Shown here piece by piece: positions 8,467 through 16,758 of a DNA stretch of 64,000 nt. Where the stretch lies: assembly GCA_017551925.1 (NCBI GenBank), contig JAFZKA010000047.1, forward strand, positions 1 through 64,000. The letters run 5' to 3'. The DNA comes from Bacteroidaceae bacterium (GTDB lineage: Bacteria; Bacteroidota; Bacteroidia; Bacteroidales; Bacteroidaceae). A program made the translations under genes and the position numbers. The first letter of the stretch is position 1. The number at the start of each line of letters is the position of its first letter. The notes below the pieces were generated by a model. That model ran no database searches, was not told where the DNA came from, and saw nothing but the letters and a program-made list of their open reading frames with translations.

Positions 8467-10620
8467 ATGAACTTACTTAACCAAAAAAATCCGCTAGGTA
8501 AACTAGTGCTGACAATCGCCGTTGCGGCTGTAGCCGGAGCGGTTCAGATTTCCTGCAGTGATGTTTGGAGCGAACAGCATCCTGGAAACTATTACATCAA
8601 CTCAGGAGAGACCCTCGCCTCATTTCTTGAAAACCATCCTTCAGGTGAATTCACAAGTTTTGTTTATATCCTGAAAAAGGCCAATATCTGGGGTGAAATG
8701 AAAACTTACGGAGAGCATACCTGTTTTGCTCCCACCAATGAAGCCTTTGAGGAGTACCTCAAGGAAAGAAGGGCCGATGCAGAAAAAATGGCCGACGGCT
8801 ATAAGAAAGACTCTGTTCTGGCTGCTTTCGCCAGCATAGAGAGCCTGCCTGAAAAGGTTTGTGACTCAATAGCCAAAACCCACCTTTGCTCCAGAACATT
8901 CTACTGCGCAGACATGGGTGGTGACGGTGCCTTCCCTTATCCTAACATGCTGGACCGTTTCCTCTCATATTTTTCATATGAGGATACCGTCTGGACTGAT
9001 GAAGACGGCAACCAACTTAAGAATGCAGCCGGAAGAGACACCTTCCGTATCAAGGTTGCATACCGCGTAAACCAGGAGTCAAAGATCGTTGAGGATGATG
9101 ACTCTGTTCAGAACGGTGTAGTTCACATCATTGACAAGGTATTGCGTCCAAGTAACAAGTTCCTGGACGGACTGATTAAAGATAACCCTAATATCAGTAT
9201 CTTTACACAGGCCATTTTCTCAACCAAACTCAGCGACACAATAAGCCAGTTCTTTGACACCAGATACCATACTGTTTCTTATGACTCAACAGTAACCTGC
9301 TACCAGCAGACTCCTGATATGTGCAGTGTCATCTATTCAACCGCATATGAGACTGATGAGCATGCAGTATTCCCAGAAAAGCGTTTGTTCAAATACACAC
9401 TGTTTGTTGTGCCTGATTCAGTATTGGAGGAAAAATATGGCATTACCAGTCTTGACCAACTTCGTACTTGGGTAGAGGCCAATTCAGGCTACAGCGGCGC
9501 AGGATTACCTGATACCGCAAGAGAGAGTGCTCTCAACCAGTTCATCTCATACCACATTCTGCCCATGAAGATGACTTATGACAAGTTCAACACATCACAG
9601 CAGAAGATCATAGATCACCGTACACAACTTGATGAGTTGGATGTTGAGGATTTCTATGAGACCATATTGCCCCACTCACTGATGCGTATCAGTTCTGCTT
9701 ATAATGTTGCAAAGAGTGCAACCGTAACCAAGAACCGTATCGGAATATTCATCAACCGTAAGGGAACTGAGAAACTCAGAGACCTTGGTGAACCTTTCGT
9801 ACCGGGAATCCGCATCAATAACCTGTCAAGCAGAAAGGATATCAAGTCTGACGCTGAGAACGGTATCTATTATTACGTTGACACAATGCTGCTTTACAAT
9901 GATGACACCAGAAATGCACTTGACACCAGAATCAGAGTTATGTCAAGTACCCTTTCTCCTGACTTCATAAACAGTAATGCCAACGGCCGTCTTTCATCAA
10001 GTGCAGGTGACGCAGACTGCTACACAACAGGTTTTATACGCGGTTTCTGCAAAAACTTTGACTGGACACAGGAGACTGAGTTCTATGTACGCTACCGTAA
10101 CGCTTCATTCGGTACACTTTATGGTGATGAGATTACCGTAAAGAACGTATATGACATTAACTACCGCCTGCCTTCAGTTCCCAAGCCCGGCACCTATGAA
10201 GTTCGTGTTTGGAACAACTCTCTCGGAACAAGTAGCAAGAATGACCGTGGTATGGCCATCTTCTACATCCGTGAAGGTGCCGATGGAGAGTGGGTTCCTT
10301 GTACAACTCCTCTTGATATGCGTCTTGCCGGATCTAACCCCAGAGTTGGTTGGCAGCAGTACAAATCAGACACTGACTCTCTCATGATTGACAGAACCAT
10401 GCATAACAACGGTTACATGAAGGCTCCTGATATCTATGACAACATCAATGACAGTGAGAACTGCTACAGAATGATTGTTGCAAAACAGTTCATGAAACCT
10501 GATACTGATTACTATCTGAGAATGCGTCAGGTTCTTGCCGCAGGTGTTATGCCGTTCAGTTTCATTGAGTTGGCTTCAAAGAGCATCTATGATGCTGAAA
10601 CACCGGAGAACAGACACTGA
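8467..10620 (+). CDS. Fasciclin-domain lipoprotein of the glycan-utilization locus
   Basis: 717 residues with an N-terminal hydrophobic segment ending in QISCSDVW, a lipoprotein signal. A first FAS1-like unit is visible at residues ~40-230 (FTSFVYILKKANIW, HTCFAPTNEAFEEYL, VVHIIDKVLRPS). A second spans ~240-450 (SIFTQAIFSTKLSDT, ALNQFISYHILPMKMT). A C-terminal beta-rich region follows. FAS1 domains mediate adhesion or binding. In Bacteroidales PULs such proteins sit beside SusC/SusD and are thought to be surface-exposed, but no enzymatic role is known. Two related proteins are encoded at 31945 and 38742 on the other strand. It has its own upstream region (8282-8466) with a TATCTTTA near-match to the -7 motif at about 8410, and is followed by a strong terminator. 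Confidence 0.75.
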   Translation: MNLLNQKNPLGKLVLTIAVAAVAGAVQISCSDVWSEQHPGNYYINSGETLASFLENHPSGEFTSFVYILKKANIWGEMKTYGEHTCFAPTNEAFEEYLKERRADAEKMADGYKKDSVLAAFASIESLPEKVCDSIAKTHLCSRTFYCADMGGDGAFPYPNMLDRFLSYFSYEDTVWTDEDGNQLKNAAGRDTFRIKVAYRVNQESKIVEDDDSVQNGVVHIIDKVLRPSNKFLDGLIKDNPNISIFTQAIFSTKLSDTISQFFDTRYHTVSYDSTVTCYQQTPDMCSVIYSTAYETDEHAVFPEKRLFKYTLFVVPDSVLEEKYGITSLDQLRTWVEANSGYSGAGLPDTARESALNQFISYHILPMKMTYDKFNTSQQKIIDHRTQLDELDVEDFYETILPHSLMRISSAYNVAKSATVTKNRIGIFINRKGTEKLRDLGEPFVPGIRINNLSSRKDIKSDAENGIYYYVDTMLLYNDDTRNALDTRIRVMSSTLSPDFINSNANGRLSSSAGDADCYTTGFIRGFCKNFDWTQETEFYVRYRNASFGTLYGDEITVKNVYDINYRLPSVPKPGTYEVRVWNNSLGTSSKNDRGMAIFYIREGADGEWVPCTTPLDMRLAGSNPRVGWQQYKSDTDSLMIDRTMHNNGYMKAPDIYDNINDSENCYRMIVAKQFMKPDTDYYLRMRQVLAAGVMPFSFIELASKSIYDAETPENRH

Positions 10621-10636
10621 TTTAACAGTATAATCC

Positions 10637-10673
10637 AAAAAAGAAGGAGCCCGTCTGGACTCCTTCTTTTTTT
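10637..10673. terminator. Bidirectional terminator between convergent genes
   Basis: AAAAAAGAAGGAG and CTCCTTCTTTTTTT form a long A/T-flanked stem with a short loop. It lies between the fasciclin gene (plus) and the CotH-like gene (minus, stop at 10688), so it can stop transcription from either side. Confidence 0.9.
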
Positions 10674-10687
10674 ATACCCGCTACCGG

Positions 10688-13225
10688 TTATTCCATATAT
10701 ATCTTTTCAGTGCTGATGGTGCCGTCCTCATAAATATACTTTACGATATTAAGACCTTTATAAGGATCGCTTGAGGGAACGCCTGAGGTATTATAATAGA
10801 TGACATCCTTTATCTCAACCATGTCACGCTCATAAGATTCAACACCGCTTACGCCGCCTATAGCCTCAATGTAAAATGATGAGACCGTGGCATCGGGGGT
10901 ATAATTTACAGTACTGCCCCATAAAGTGGATTTGCGCTCCACACCGTTAACGGTTTCAGTAAGGTTCCATCCCAGAATCTCATATCCGCTCTTTTTATGA
11001 CTGCCTTCAAAACGGTATTCCCTGTCAGTGTAAAGAGAACCGTTGAACTTGGCTTCAGTAAGAGGTACACCGTTTATAGATACAATGTAATACTTGCAAT
11101 CCATCTTCTTGACATTGGTATTTACCTTTGCCGGAATGATATTACCAAGTCCGAAACGCTCCTGGAGTTGTGAATACATGGCCGGTATTCTGGCTGCACC
11201 CCACTTTTTCATTGACTCAACCTCATTGTTCCAGTTTTTGCTCATACCGTCCTTAAAATAGGGCTGCTCTCCGGCCAACTGGTCATGGGCCCAATTGATC
11301 CAGTAGTTCATATTGGTTGAGGTCAGAAAATCACCCATATAGACTGAAAGCCTGTCAATGAACATCTCCCTGTAATCAGGAACATAGTTTATCAGGTTTC
11401 TGAAAGTGGCGGTACTTATTGCAGTATTGTGGTTTTTGTCACTGGTTATGTTATTCGGCTCGCGCAGAACCCACTTGAGGTTCTCACCGGTGGCAGGACA
11501 GAAACCGTAAAGGTTAAAGGCGCGGTCCACATCCTTGAGAATCCATCTCCAACGCCCCTCAGGGGTATTGGGTTTCCAAACAACAATATTGTTTGACGGG
11601 AAATCAGTATTGCCAAAAAAGATATGGCATATCATTGCATTTGTATATTCAACCACGTCCATACGTTCCTCATACTCAGCAAGTGTATGGTGGTTTATGG
11701 AATCTATGCACCAGTCAAAGAACTCGGCATAGTCATCATAATTACCCTCCTTAAGTTCTCCTCTTGGCTGCTTTGATGTAAGTTCTACAAGCGTAATGTC
11801 TTCAAGGCCGTTATAATGGGTCCAGATATTGTCTTCATTGCCACGCTCACGAATATTTATCAGGCCCTTGTATTCTGTATTGATATAGTATATTGCAGGC
11901 TGGTATCCCTGCCAGTCAACATCTACATAGGAACCTATCATCAGTTGAGCCACACCGTCACGCATATAGGAGTATCCGTTGTCGTTTCCGCTGGCACGCA
12001 GAGCCAGTGAAGGAACACCCGTTATACCCTTACGCGTATTTTTCCAGAAATTGTAATTAAAGGTATCCGAGCCGTCAAACCTGCTGTTTGCATAGACAAT
12101 GACAGACTTGAGGGTATTGATTCTGGTATATGCACCTCCTACACGAATCTCACATGACCTTGTCATTCTGGGCTCACCACCAGACTCGTTGTAATAATGG
12201 AAAAAGGCCGGACGGCGCCAGTTGTGTATGAGAGAACGGTCATGGGCCTCAGAATCATTTTTGGGCTGATTCTCAAAAATACCGTACTCCGCATTGTACA
12301 GGTCCTCAGGGTTGACAGAAAGAGCAACCGTAGGAATTGACAGCTTACGGCCATGCAGAATATACAGATGCGGGATTGCAGGCGGTGTAATATAACCCTC
12401 CTTAAAGAGCGAGGCCTTGATCTGCGTATTAGTCCTGATAAAAAGGCCCTTATATGCAGACTGTTCAAGTATCGGAGAGTCAAGTGTAGGTTCTGTTCCG
12501 TTCAAAGTATAGTGACATACCACGTCATCAGGTACAGGATCTCCGTTGGAACATATCTCAGTTCCTTCAGTCATATATCTGACTTGCAGAGCTGACCCGT
12601 ACTGCCCCTCCTGCTGTTGGGCGTCAGTGCTGATATAACCTGTAGGCGTAATATACGGCTGCGGCAGGATGGCTATTGCCAGGCCCCCTGTATTGGGCTC
12701 TCCCTTTGTTACCTTAAGTTCATAGCCAAGAGAGTCTGCACCGTCAGAGATACGTCCGTAGGCCACGTCAGTAACCACCATTGCAGGTAGTTCAACTGAG
12801 TCTGCCTTTTCCTTTCCGGGCTCAAAAAGATATAAATAACTGACAGTATCAGTAGTTATCCTGAAATCAGCGTGAACCTCAGTCTTGCCGTCAACCGTGA
12901 CAACGGTATCTGATTTGTCACAATAGACAACAAAATAACCCTTGGCAGGTATTTCAACATCAGGCAGTTCATAGCCTTTCTTGTACTTTGACTTTTTGCC
13001 TATACGCCAATCCTTGAGTGAAACAGCCTCCTGCCCGGGATTATACAATTCAACCCATCCGTCAGGATATTCCATAAGCAAATCCAGTTCTCTTGTTCCG
13101 TGTGTTGACTGCATAACCTCATTAATTACGAGTTTATGCCAACAACTGTCAGGAGTGGCGTTACACACATTCCATAAGCCTGAAACAGCCGATGCAAACA
13201 CTGCAGCAGCAATCTTGAAATTCAT
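10688..13225 (-). CDS. Secreted CotH-family protein with lamin-tail domain and T9SS-like C-terminus
   Basis: About 845 residues from the ATG at 13225, where the signal peptide starts; the longer frame from 13264 adds 13 residues before it. Order of parts: signal peptide; lamin-tail domain (LVINEVMQSTHG, DGWVELYNPGQEAVSLKDW); a chitobiase/HEX-type segment (YTLNGTEPTLDSP); then the CotH kinase-like core. Core motifs are RSCEIRVGGAYTR, LALRASGNDNGYSYMRD, GLINIRERGNED, HIFFGNTDFPSNNIVVW and WRWILKDVDRAFNLYG. CotH in spore formers is an atypical protein kinase; the role in Bacteroidales is unknown. The end (VIYYNTSGVP to KGLNIVKYIYEDG and a final KIYME) resembles a type IX secretion sorting domain and matches the ends of the two giant proteins at 18287 and 22552. 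It is separated from the sigma operon by a terminator and has its own -7 motif. Confidence 0.82.
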   Translation of the reverse strand: MNFKIAAAVFASAVSGLWNVCNATPDSCWHKLVINEVMQSTHGTRELDLLMEYPDGWVELYNPGQEAVSLKDWRIGKKSKYKKGYELPDVEIPAKGYFVVYCDKSDTVVTVDGKTEVHADFRITTDTVSYLYLFEPGKEKADSVELPAMVVTDVAYGRISDGADSLGYELKVTKGEPNTGGLAIAILPQPYITPTGYISTDAQQQEGQYGSALQVRYMTEGTEICSNGDPVPDDVVCHYTLNGTEPTLDSPILEQSAYKGLFIRTNTQIKASLFKEGYITPPAIPHLYILHGRKLSIPTVALSVNPEDLYNAEYGIFENQPKNDSEAHDRSLIHNWRRPAFFHYYNESGGEPRMTRSCEIRVGGAYTRINTLKSVIVYANSRFDGSDTFNYNFWKNTRKGITGVPSLALRASGNDNGYSYMRDGVAQLMIGSYVDVDWQGYQPAIYYINTEYKGLINIRERGNEDNIWTHYNGLEDITLVELTSKQPRGELKEGNYDDYAEFFDWCIDSINHHTLAEYEERMDVVEYTNAMICHIFFGNTDFPSNNIVVWKPNTPEGRWRWILKDVDRAFNLYGFCPATGENLKWVLREPNNITSDKNHNTAISTATFRNLINYVPDYREMFIDRLSVYMGDFLTSTNMNYWINWAHDQLAGEQPYFKDGMSKNWNNEVESMKKWGAARIPAMYSQLQERFGLGNIIPAKVNTNVKKMDCKYYIVSINGVPLTEAKFNGSLYTDREYRFEGSHKKSGYEILGWNLTETVNGVERKSTLWGSTVNYTPDATVSSFYIEAIGGVSGVESYERDMVEIKDVIYYNTSGVPSSDPYKGLNIVKYIYEDGTISTEKIYME

Positions 13226-13251
13226 ATTTTGTCTGTTTATTAAAGAATGTC

Positions 13252-13259
13252 CAAAGTTA
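13252..13259 (-). promoter_or_regulatory. Candidate -7 element for the CotH gene
   Basis: On the minus strand TAACTTTG, an exact TAnnTTTG match, lies about 27 bases upstream of the ATG at 13225. No ideal -33 is visible. Confidence 0.5.
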
Positions 13260-13285
13260 GGCAAAAAACGGGCAACAGGGGCAAA

Positions 13286-13315
13286 GAAAAAGGGATGATT
13301 TGCATCACCCCTTTT
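13286..13315 (-). terminator. Terminator of the sigma-factor operon
   Basis: On the minus strand AAAAGGGGTGAT and ATCATCCCTTTT pair around a three-base loop and are followed by TTTCTTTG. It lies just after the stop of the 249-residue protein at 13334. Confidence 0.7.
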
Positions 13316-13333
13316 ACTGTAGATATCAATTGT

Positions 13334-14083
13334 TTATCTTGTCCTGTTAGGAGGGAAAGTACCCTGATTCCAATTGTTGCCCGGCATTGTGAAAGGCCTT
13401 GCAGAACCGGAGCCGGAATTTGTTGAACCGGGATTCGTTGAACCGGGAGTAAATCCGGGATATGAACCATACGGATAAGAACCGCGATTCTCCTCATAAC
13501 GCTTGCGTCTCTCCTCAAAACGCTTTATCGTTGCTGAATCAGGTCTCTGCCAGTTACGCCAGTAGTTCTCCCACCACTGCTGTTGCTGAGCATCGGCCTG
13601 CTGCATTTCATGCTGACGGAGCCTCTGATAATCAAAGATATGAGGCTGCATCATGAACTGAGGATTCATCTGGTTCCACTGTCCCATCATACGGGACTGG
13701 CGCTCGGTATTCTGCCTGTTCTCATCAGACCAACGGCCCCAAATTTTCTGTCCAAGTTCAAACTGGGCCATGGCAACTTTCTGACGGGTGGAATCGGGGA
13801 GAGCCTTTTCCAGTTTATCCATGTAGTCCTTGTTGATCTCTGACCAACGCTTGATATACTCACGTGATTCAGGCTTGAGTTCACGGTTCAGTTTTGCCAG
13901 TTCCTCATTATGCTCAATGTAGATTTTGGCAAACTTCTGATACTCCTTTTTGGTCAGATTGGCACTTTCCATTATGAAACGAAGTGACGCATTGATCATC
14001 TGTTCATCCTTATTATCAGTCTGAGAGCAGACCGGCAAGGACAAACCGAGCAGAATAACCAATGCTGTCAACAACCTTTTCAT
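13334..14083 (-). CDS. Secreted Q/N/M-rich protein of the sigma-factor operon, function unknown
   Basis: 249 residues with a signal peptide (cleavage around VCSQ). Residues ~25-125 are charged and helical (for example YQKFAKIYIEHNEELAKLN) and recall periplasmic Spy/CpxP-like or LTXXQ helical proteins in character; I cannot assign it to either family. The middle is rich in Q, M, N and W (RMMGQWNQMNPQFMM; DAQQQQWWENYWRNW). The last ~50 residues are low-complexity G/S/P/N (GSTNPGSTNSGSG) and look disordered. The start is 4 bases after the stop of the putative anti-sigma gene, so it is the third gene of an ECF sigma operon. It may be an envelope-stress effector or sensor; that is inference from position. 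Confidence 0.6.
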   Translation of the reverse strand: MKRLLTALVILLGLSLPVCSQTDNKDEQMINASLRFIMESANLTKKEYQKFAKIYIEHNEELAKLNRELKPESREYIKRWSEINKDYMDKLEKALPDSTRQKVAMAQFELGQKIWGRWSDENRQNTERQSRMMGQWNQMNPQFMMQPHIFDYQRLRQHEMQQADAQQQQWWENYWRNWQRPDSATIKRFEERRKRYEENRGSYPYGSYPGFTPGSTNPGSTNSGSGSARPFTMPGNNWNQGTFPPNRTR

Positions 14084-14087
14084 AAAA

Positions 14088-14417
14088 TCAATTGCCGTAA
14101 TAGTTACTCATCATAGAGTAAACGCCAAGTTCTTCGGCAGACATTGTCTGGAACACCTCATCAATACTGGCACACTGTGAAATGCTCTCATAGTCAGGAA
14201 TATCAAACCTGCTTGAACCGAACGGATGCAACAGCAGCAAAGCGACTGCGGCTGCACTTGCAGCACCGGCAAACATGGCAATGAACTTGCGTTCCCTGCG
14301 CTGTTTACGCTGCTTTCCAATCTGGGACACAACACGCTCTGTCATGTCATCCAGGAAATGCTCAGGCATTCTGTAAGGCATTTCCCTACTCAAACTTTCC
14401 AGATCCAACTCTTTCAT
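14088..14417 (-). CDS. Putative anti-sigma factor, single-pass membrane protein
   Basis: 109 residues. The N-terminal ~45 residues are charged and presumably cytoplasmic (DDMTERVVSQIGKQRKQRRERK). One transmembrane helix follows at ~47-64 (FIAMFAGAASAAAVALLLL), then a short extracytoplasmic tail. Size, topology and the ATGA overlap with the upstream ECF sigma gene fit an anti-sigma factor, although no zinc-binding ZAS motif (HxxxCxxC) is present. Assignment rests on context. Confidence 0.6.
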   Translation of the reverse strand: MKELDLESLSREMPYRMPEHFLDDMTERVVSQIGKQRKQRRERKFIAMFAGAASAAAVALLLLHPFGSSRFDIPDYESISQCASIDEVFQTMSAEELGVYSMMSNYYGN

Positions 14418-15004
14418 AACTGATGTTCTAATATATAATCCTTTATTTTTTGTACCGCGTAATGATAATTGGTCTTGAGCGTATTTACGCTGTCACCCAC
14501 TATCTGATGGATCTCCTCATAACTCTTGTCATCATAATAACGCAAGTTGAATACCATCTTCTGTTTGGCAGGTAACAATGCTATTGCCTCCTGTAGCAAA
14601 ACCAGAGTCTCATCTGCATTAGGGCTTACCTCCTCACGAACGCTTTCCTTAAGCGAATCTCCCAGATCATCAACTGAGAGCGTAAATCCTGCCCTGTTCT
14701 TTAAGAGTTTAAGACTCTCATTAGTTGCTATCTTATAGAGCCAGGATGAAAGCGGAAACTCATTTGAATATGTGCTACGATACTTGTAAACATTAATCAT
14801 AGTCTCCTGCAAACAATCCTCAGCATCGTCATGCGCCACTACCATTCTGCGTATGTGCCAGTACAACTGCTCACCATACTTCTGCATAATAAGGCGCACC
14901 GCCTGCTCAACGTGACTGTCATCACACAGCATACGGGCAATGGATTCATCGCTCACTGAAAGGGATCCTTGACTCTGCATACTGTCATTCAAATCACGCT
15001 TCAT
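14414..15004 (-). CDS. RNA polymerase sigma-70 factor, ECF subfamily
   Basis: 196 residues. Region 2 is visible at ~65-120 (DAEDCLQETMINVYKY, then PLSSWLYKIATNESLKLLK). Region 4 is at ~140-190 (LPAKQKMVFNLRYYDDKSYEEI, then NTLKTNYHYAVQKIKDYI), with the helix-turn-helix that reads the -35. The gene leads a three-gene operon with a putative anti-sigma factor and a secreted protein, the usual layout for an envelope-responsive ECF system. A near-consensus -7 (TAACTTTC, 15034-15027) lies about 25 bases upstream. It is directly downstream of the GH43 gene of the PUL, but a palindrome separates them, and the partner genes are not SusC-type anti-sigma regulators. I therefore do not link it to the PUL. 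Confidence 0.9.
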   Translation of the reverse strand: MKRDLNDSMQSQGSLSVSDESIARMLCDDSHVEQAVRLIMQKYGEQLYWHIRRMVVAHDDAEDCLQETMINVYKYRSTYSNEFPLSSWLYKIATNESLKLLKNRAGFTLSVDDLGDSLKESVREEVSPNADETLVLLQEAIALLPAKQKMVFNLRYYDDKSYEEIHQIVGDSVNTLKTNYHYAVQKIKDYILEHQL

Positions 15005-15053
15005 CTCTATTATATCAACGCGGCACGAAAGTTAAATTATTATGATTTTTTAA

Positions 15054-15086
15054 CATGCAATTGGGGACTGTCCCCAATTGCATGTG
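15054..15086. repeat. REP-like palindrome, GGGGACAGTCCCC family
   Basis: A 33-base palindrome, ACATGCAATTGGGGAC and its complement around one central base. Its core is the same as the two arms at 318-349 and 401-431. It lies 4 bases beyond the GH43 stop (15090) and upstream of the ECF sigma gene. On either strand it would form a 16-bp hairpin and could act as a transcript 3' end, but there is no T-run. Confidence 0.8.
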
Positions 15087-15089
15087 TCA

Positions 15090-16721
15090 TCAATACACTG
15101 CCTGCTTAAAATAATCAAAGTCGGCATAGCCGCCTGCGCTCTCAGTAGCAAAACTGTACAGTCCGGTACGGTAACCGGTAAAGTAATCCAGACTGAATGA
15201 CATCTGGAGCACGGCATCAACATCCTGCCAGTTCTTACCGTCAAGAGAATAACTCATGAACGCCTGGTCTGCACGCTCGCCATCGGCCTGCGGAGTAAAC
15301 ACATAGCGGATCTTGAGCCAGACCTTATCCTGGGCAAGAGGAATGCGCAACGCCTCGGTATCAGGATTGGGCTGCTCTGTTCCCTGTGCCTGCGGTCCGC
15401 GACGACGACCCATATTGCGGTGAGTCAGTGCAACAAGGCTCTTTTTGCCGTCGGCTGCAACCTCAACACCTATGGTGCAGTAATTGCTCTGGAAAGCAAT
15501 GATACCGGCTCTGTCACCGGGTTTCATACCGCTGGCGTCCATACATACCTCGCTGTAGCAACGGGGGCCTACAGTGCGCTGTGTGAGAGTATTGCGGGCA
15601 TTCATCACATTAGTGGCAATCTGACCGGTCTTAAGACGGAGCCAGCCCTTGCGCTCGGTAACTGACCATGCTGCATTGTCGGGCTTATGGTTCCACTGCC
15701 ATACCACGTCAAGTTCATTCTTCTTGTAGTTGAACTCATCATTATCCCAGGTACGGTTCTTGCCGCTCTCAGGCAGGTTTACGGTAAACTGCTTTACAGG
15801 AATTGTCTCATCGCCAAGTATAGGCCATCCGTCAACCCATTTCATAGGCTGCAGGGTAGGAATGCGGCCTACAGCGCCATGATCCTGGAACATGATTGCA
15901 TACCAGTCACCCTTCTGGGTCTCGATGATACCGCCCTGTGCTACACCGTCACCGCGGCCGTCAAATGCGCCGCTCAGTATGGTCTTGCTCTCATAAGGAC
16001 CAAACAAGTTTTTTGAGCGCCAGCAGGTCTCAGTACGTACGCCTCCGCTTGGCCAGTCAATGTCAAGAACATAGTAATACTCACCGATGTGATAGATATG
16101 GGCGCCCTCGGCACGCAGGTTGTAACCCTGACGCGGAGAATCAATAATGATTTTCTCTTCGGCACCGGCCTTGATGGCTGAACCGTCGGGCTCAAGTTCA
16201 ATGATACGTATCTCACCGTTGCCCCAAACCACATACAGGTGGCCGTCCTCAAACAACATGCTTGCATCATGGAACGGACGGTCTATAACAAAACGTTCCC
16301 AGTTGCTCTTGGTGATATCCTTGGTGTGGTAGATGTATGTCTTGTTCTGGTCATTGGCTATGAACAGGGCATAATATGTACCGTTTACATAACGGAGTGA
16401 TGTTGCCCACTGGCCCTTGCCATAGGCATTACGGCCGTTACGCAGGTTATAAACATCATCATCCTCAAGATAGTCATACACATAACTCAACAATTCCCAA
16501 TGAACCAGATCCTTGGAGTGCATTATGGGAGCACCCGGACAGAAATACATGGTAGTACTTACCATATAATAGTCATTGCCCACACGGATCCAGTCATTAT
16601 CGGGAATGTCAGTATATGTCAGCGGGTTGACACACTCTGTGGTCTTGTTTCCCGCAGTACATCCTGACCATGCCCCAATTAACATGGTCAGGATTAAAGT
16701 AATCAAAGTCCTCGTTTTCAT
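15090..16721 (-). CDS. GH43 beta-xylosidase / arabinofuranosidase with C-terminal beta-sandwich, lipoprotein
   Basis: About 543 residues from the ATG at 16721; the frame extends to 16781 but overlaps the upstream gene and precedes the signal peptide. MKTRTLITLILTMLIGAWSG followed by cysteine is a lipoprotein signal. The five-bladed GH43 propeller spans ~40-320, with the three acidic residues in YTDIPD (base), FHDASM (pKa modulator) and LRAEGAHIY (acid). GAVGRIPTLQPMKW is also typical of the xylosidase branch. Residues ~340-540 form the concanavalin-like domain common in these enzymes (GYRTGLYSFATESAGGYADF). It likely removes xylose or arabinose from xylo-oligosaccharides. It is the last gene of the PUL and starts 37 bases after the preceding GH43 stop. 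Confidence 0.9.
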   Translation of the reverse strand: MKTRTLITLILTMLIGAWSGCTAGNKTTECVNPLTYTDIPDNDWIRVGNDYYMVSTTMYFCPGAPIMHSKDLVHWELLSYVYDYLEDDDVYNLRNGRNAYGKGQWATSLRYVNGTYYALFIANDQNKTYIYHTKDITKSNWERFVIDRPFHDASMLFEDGHLYVVWGNGEIRIIELEPDGSAIKAGAEEKIIIDSPRQGYNLRAEGAHIYHIGEYYYVLDIDWPSGGVRTETCWRSKNLFGPYESKTILSGAFDGRGDGVAQGGIIETQKGDWYAIMFQDHGAVGRIPTLQPMKWVDGWPILGDETIPVKQFTVNLPESGKNRTWDNDEFNYKKNELDVVWQWNHKPDNAAWSVTERKGWLRLKTGQIATNVMNARNTLTQRTVGPRCYSEVCMDASGMKPGDRAGIIAFQSNYCTIGVEVAADGKKSLVALTHRNMGRRRGPQAQGTEQPNPDTEALRIPLAQDKVWLKIRYVFTPQADGERADQAFMSYSLDGKNWQDVDAVLQMSFSLDYFTGYRTGLYSFATESAGGYADFDYFKQAVY

Positions 16722-16758
16722 TGCACAAATTTGGAAAAACAAATAGAAAAAAACTATA

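Noticed and set aside
13334-13500. Short tandem repeat GSTNPGSTNSGSGS as a genomic repeat or CRISPR-like array
   Set aside because: It is a low-complexity protein tail within one coding frame; units are short and there are no spacers.
14414-15004. The ECF sigma factor as regulator of the neighbouring PUL
   Set aside because: PUL-type ECF systems pair with a FecR-like anti-sigma and an extended SusC; here the partner is a small single-pass protein and the SusC proteins lack the extra signalling domain.
15054-15086. Classical intrinsic terminator
   Set aside because: The stem is perfect but neither side has a T-run; repeat identity with 318-446 explains it better.
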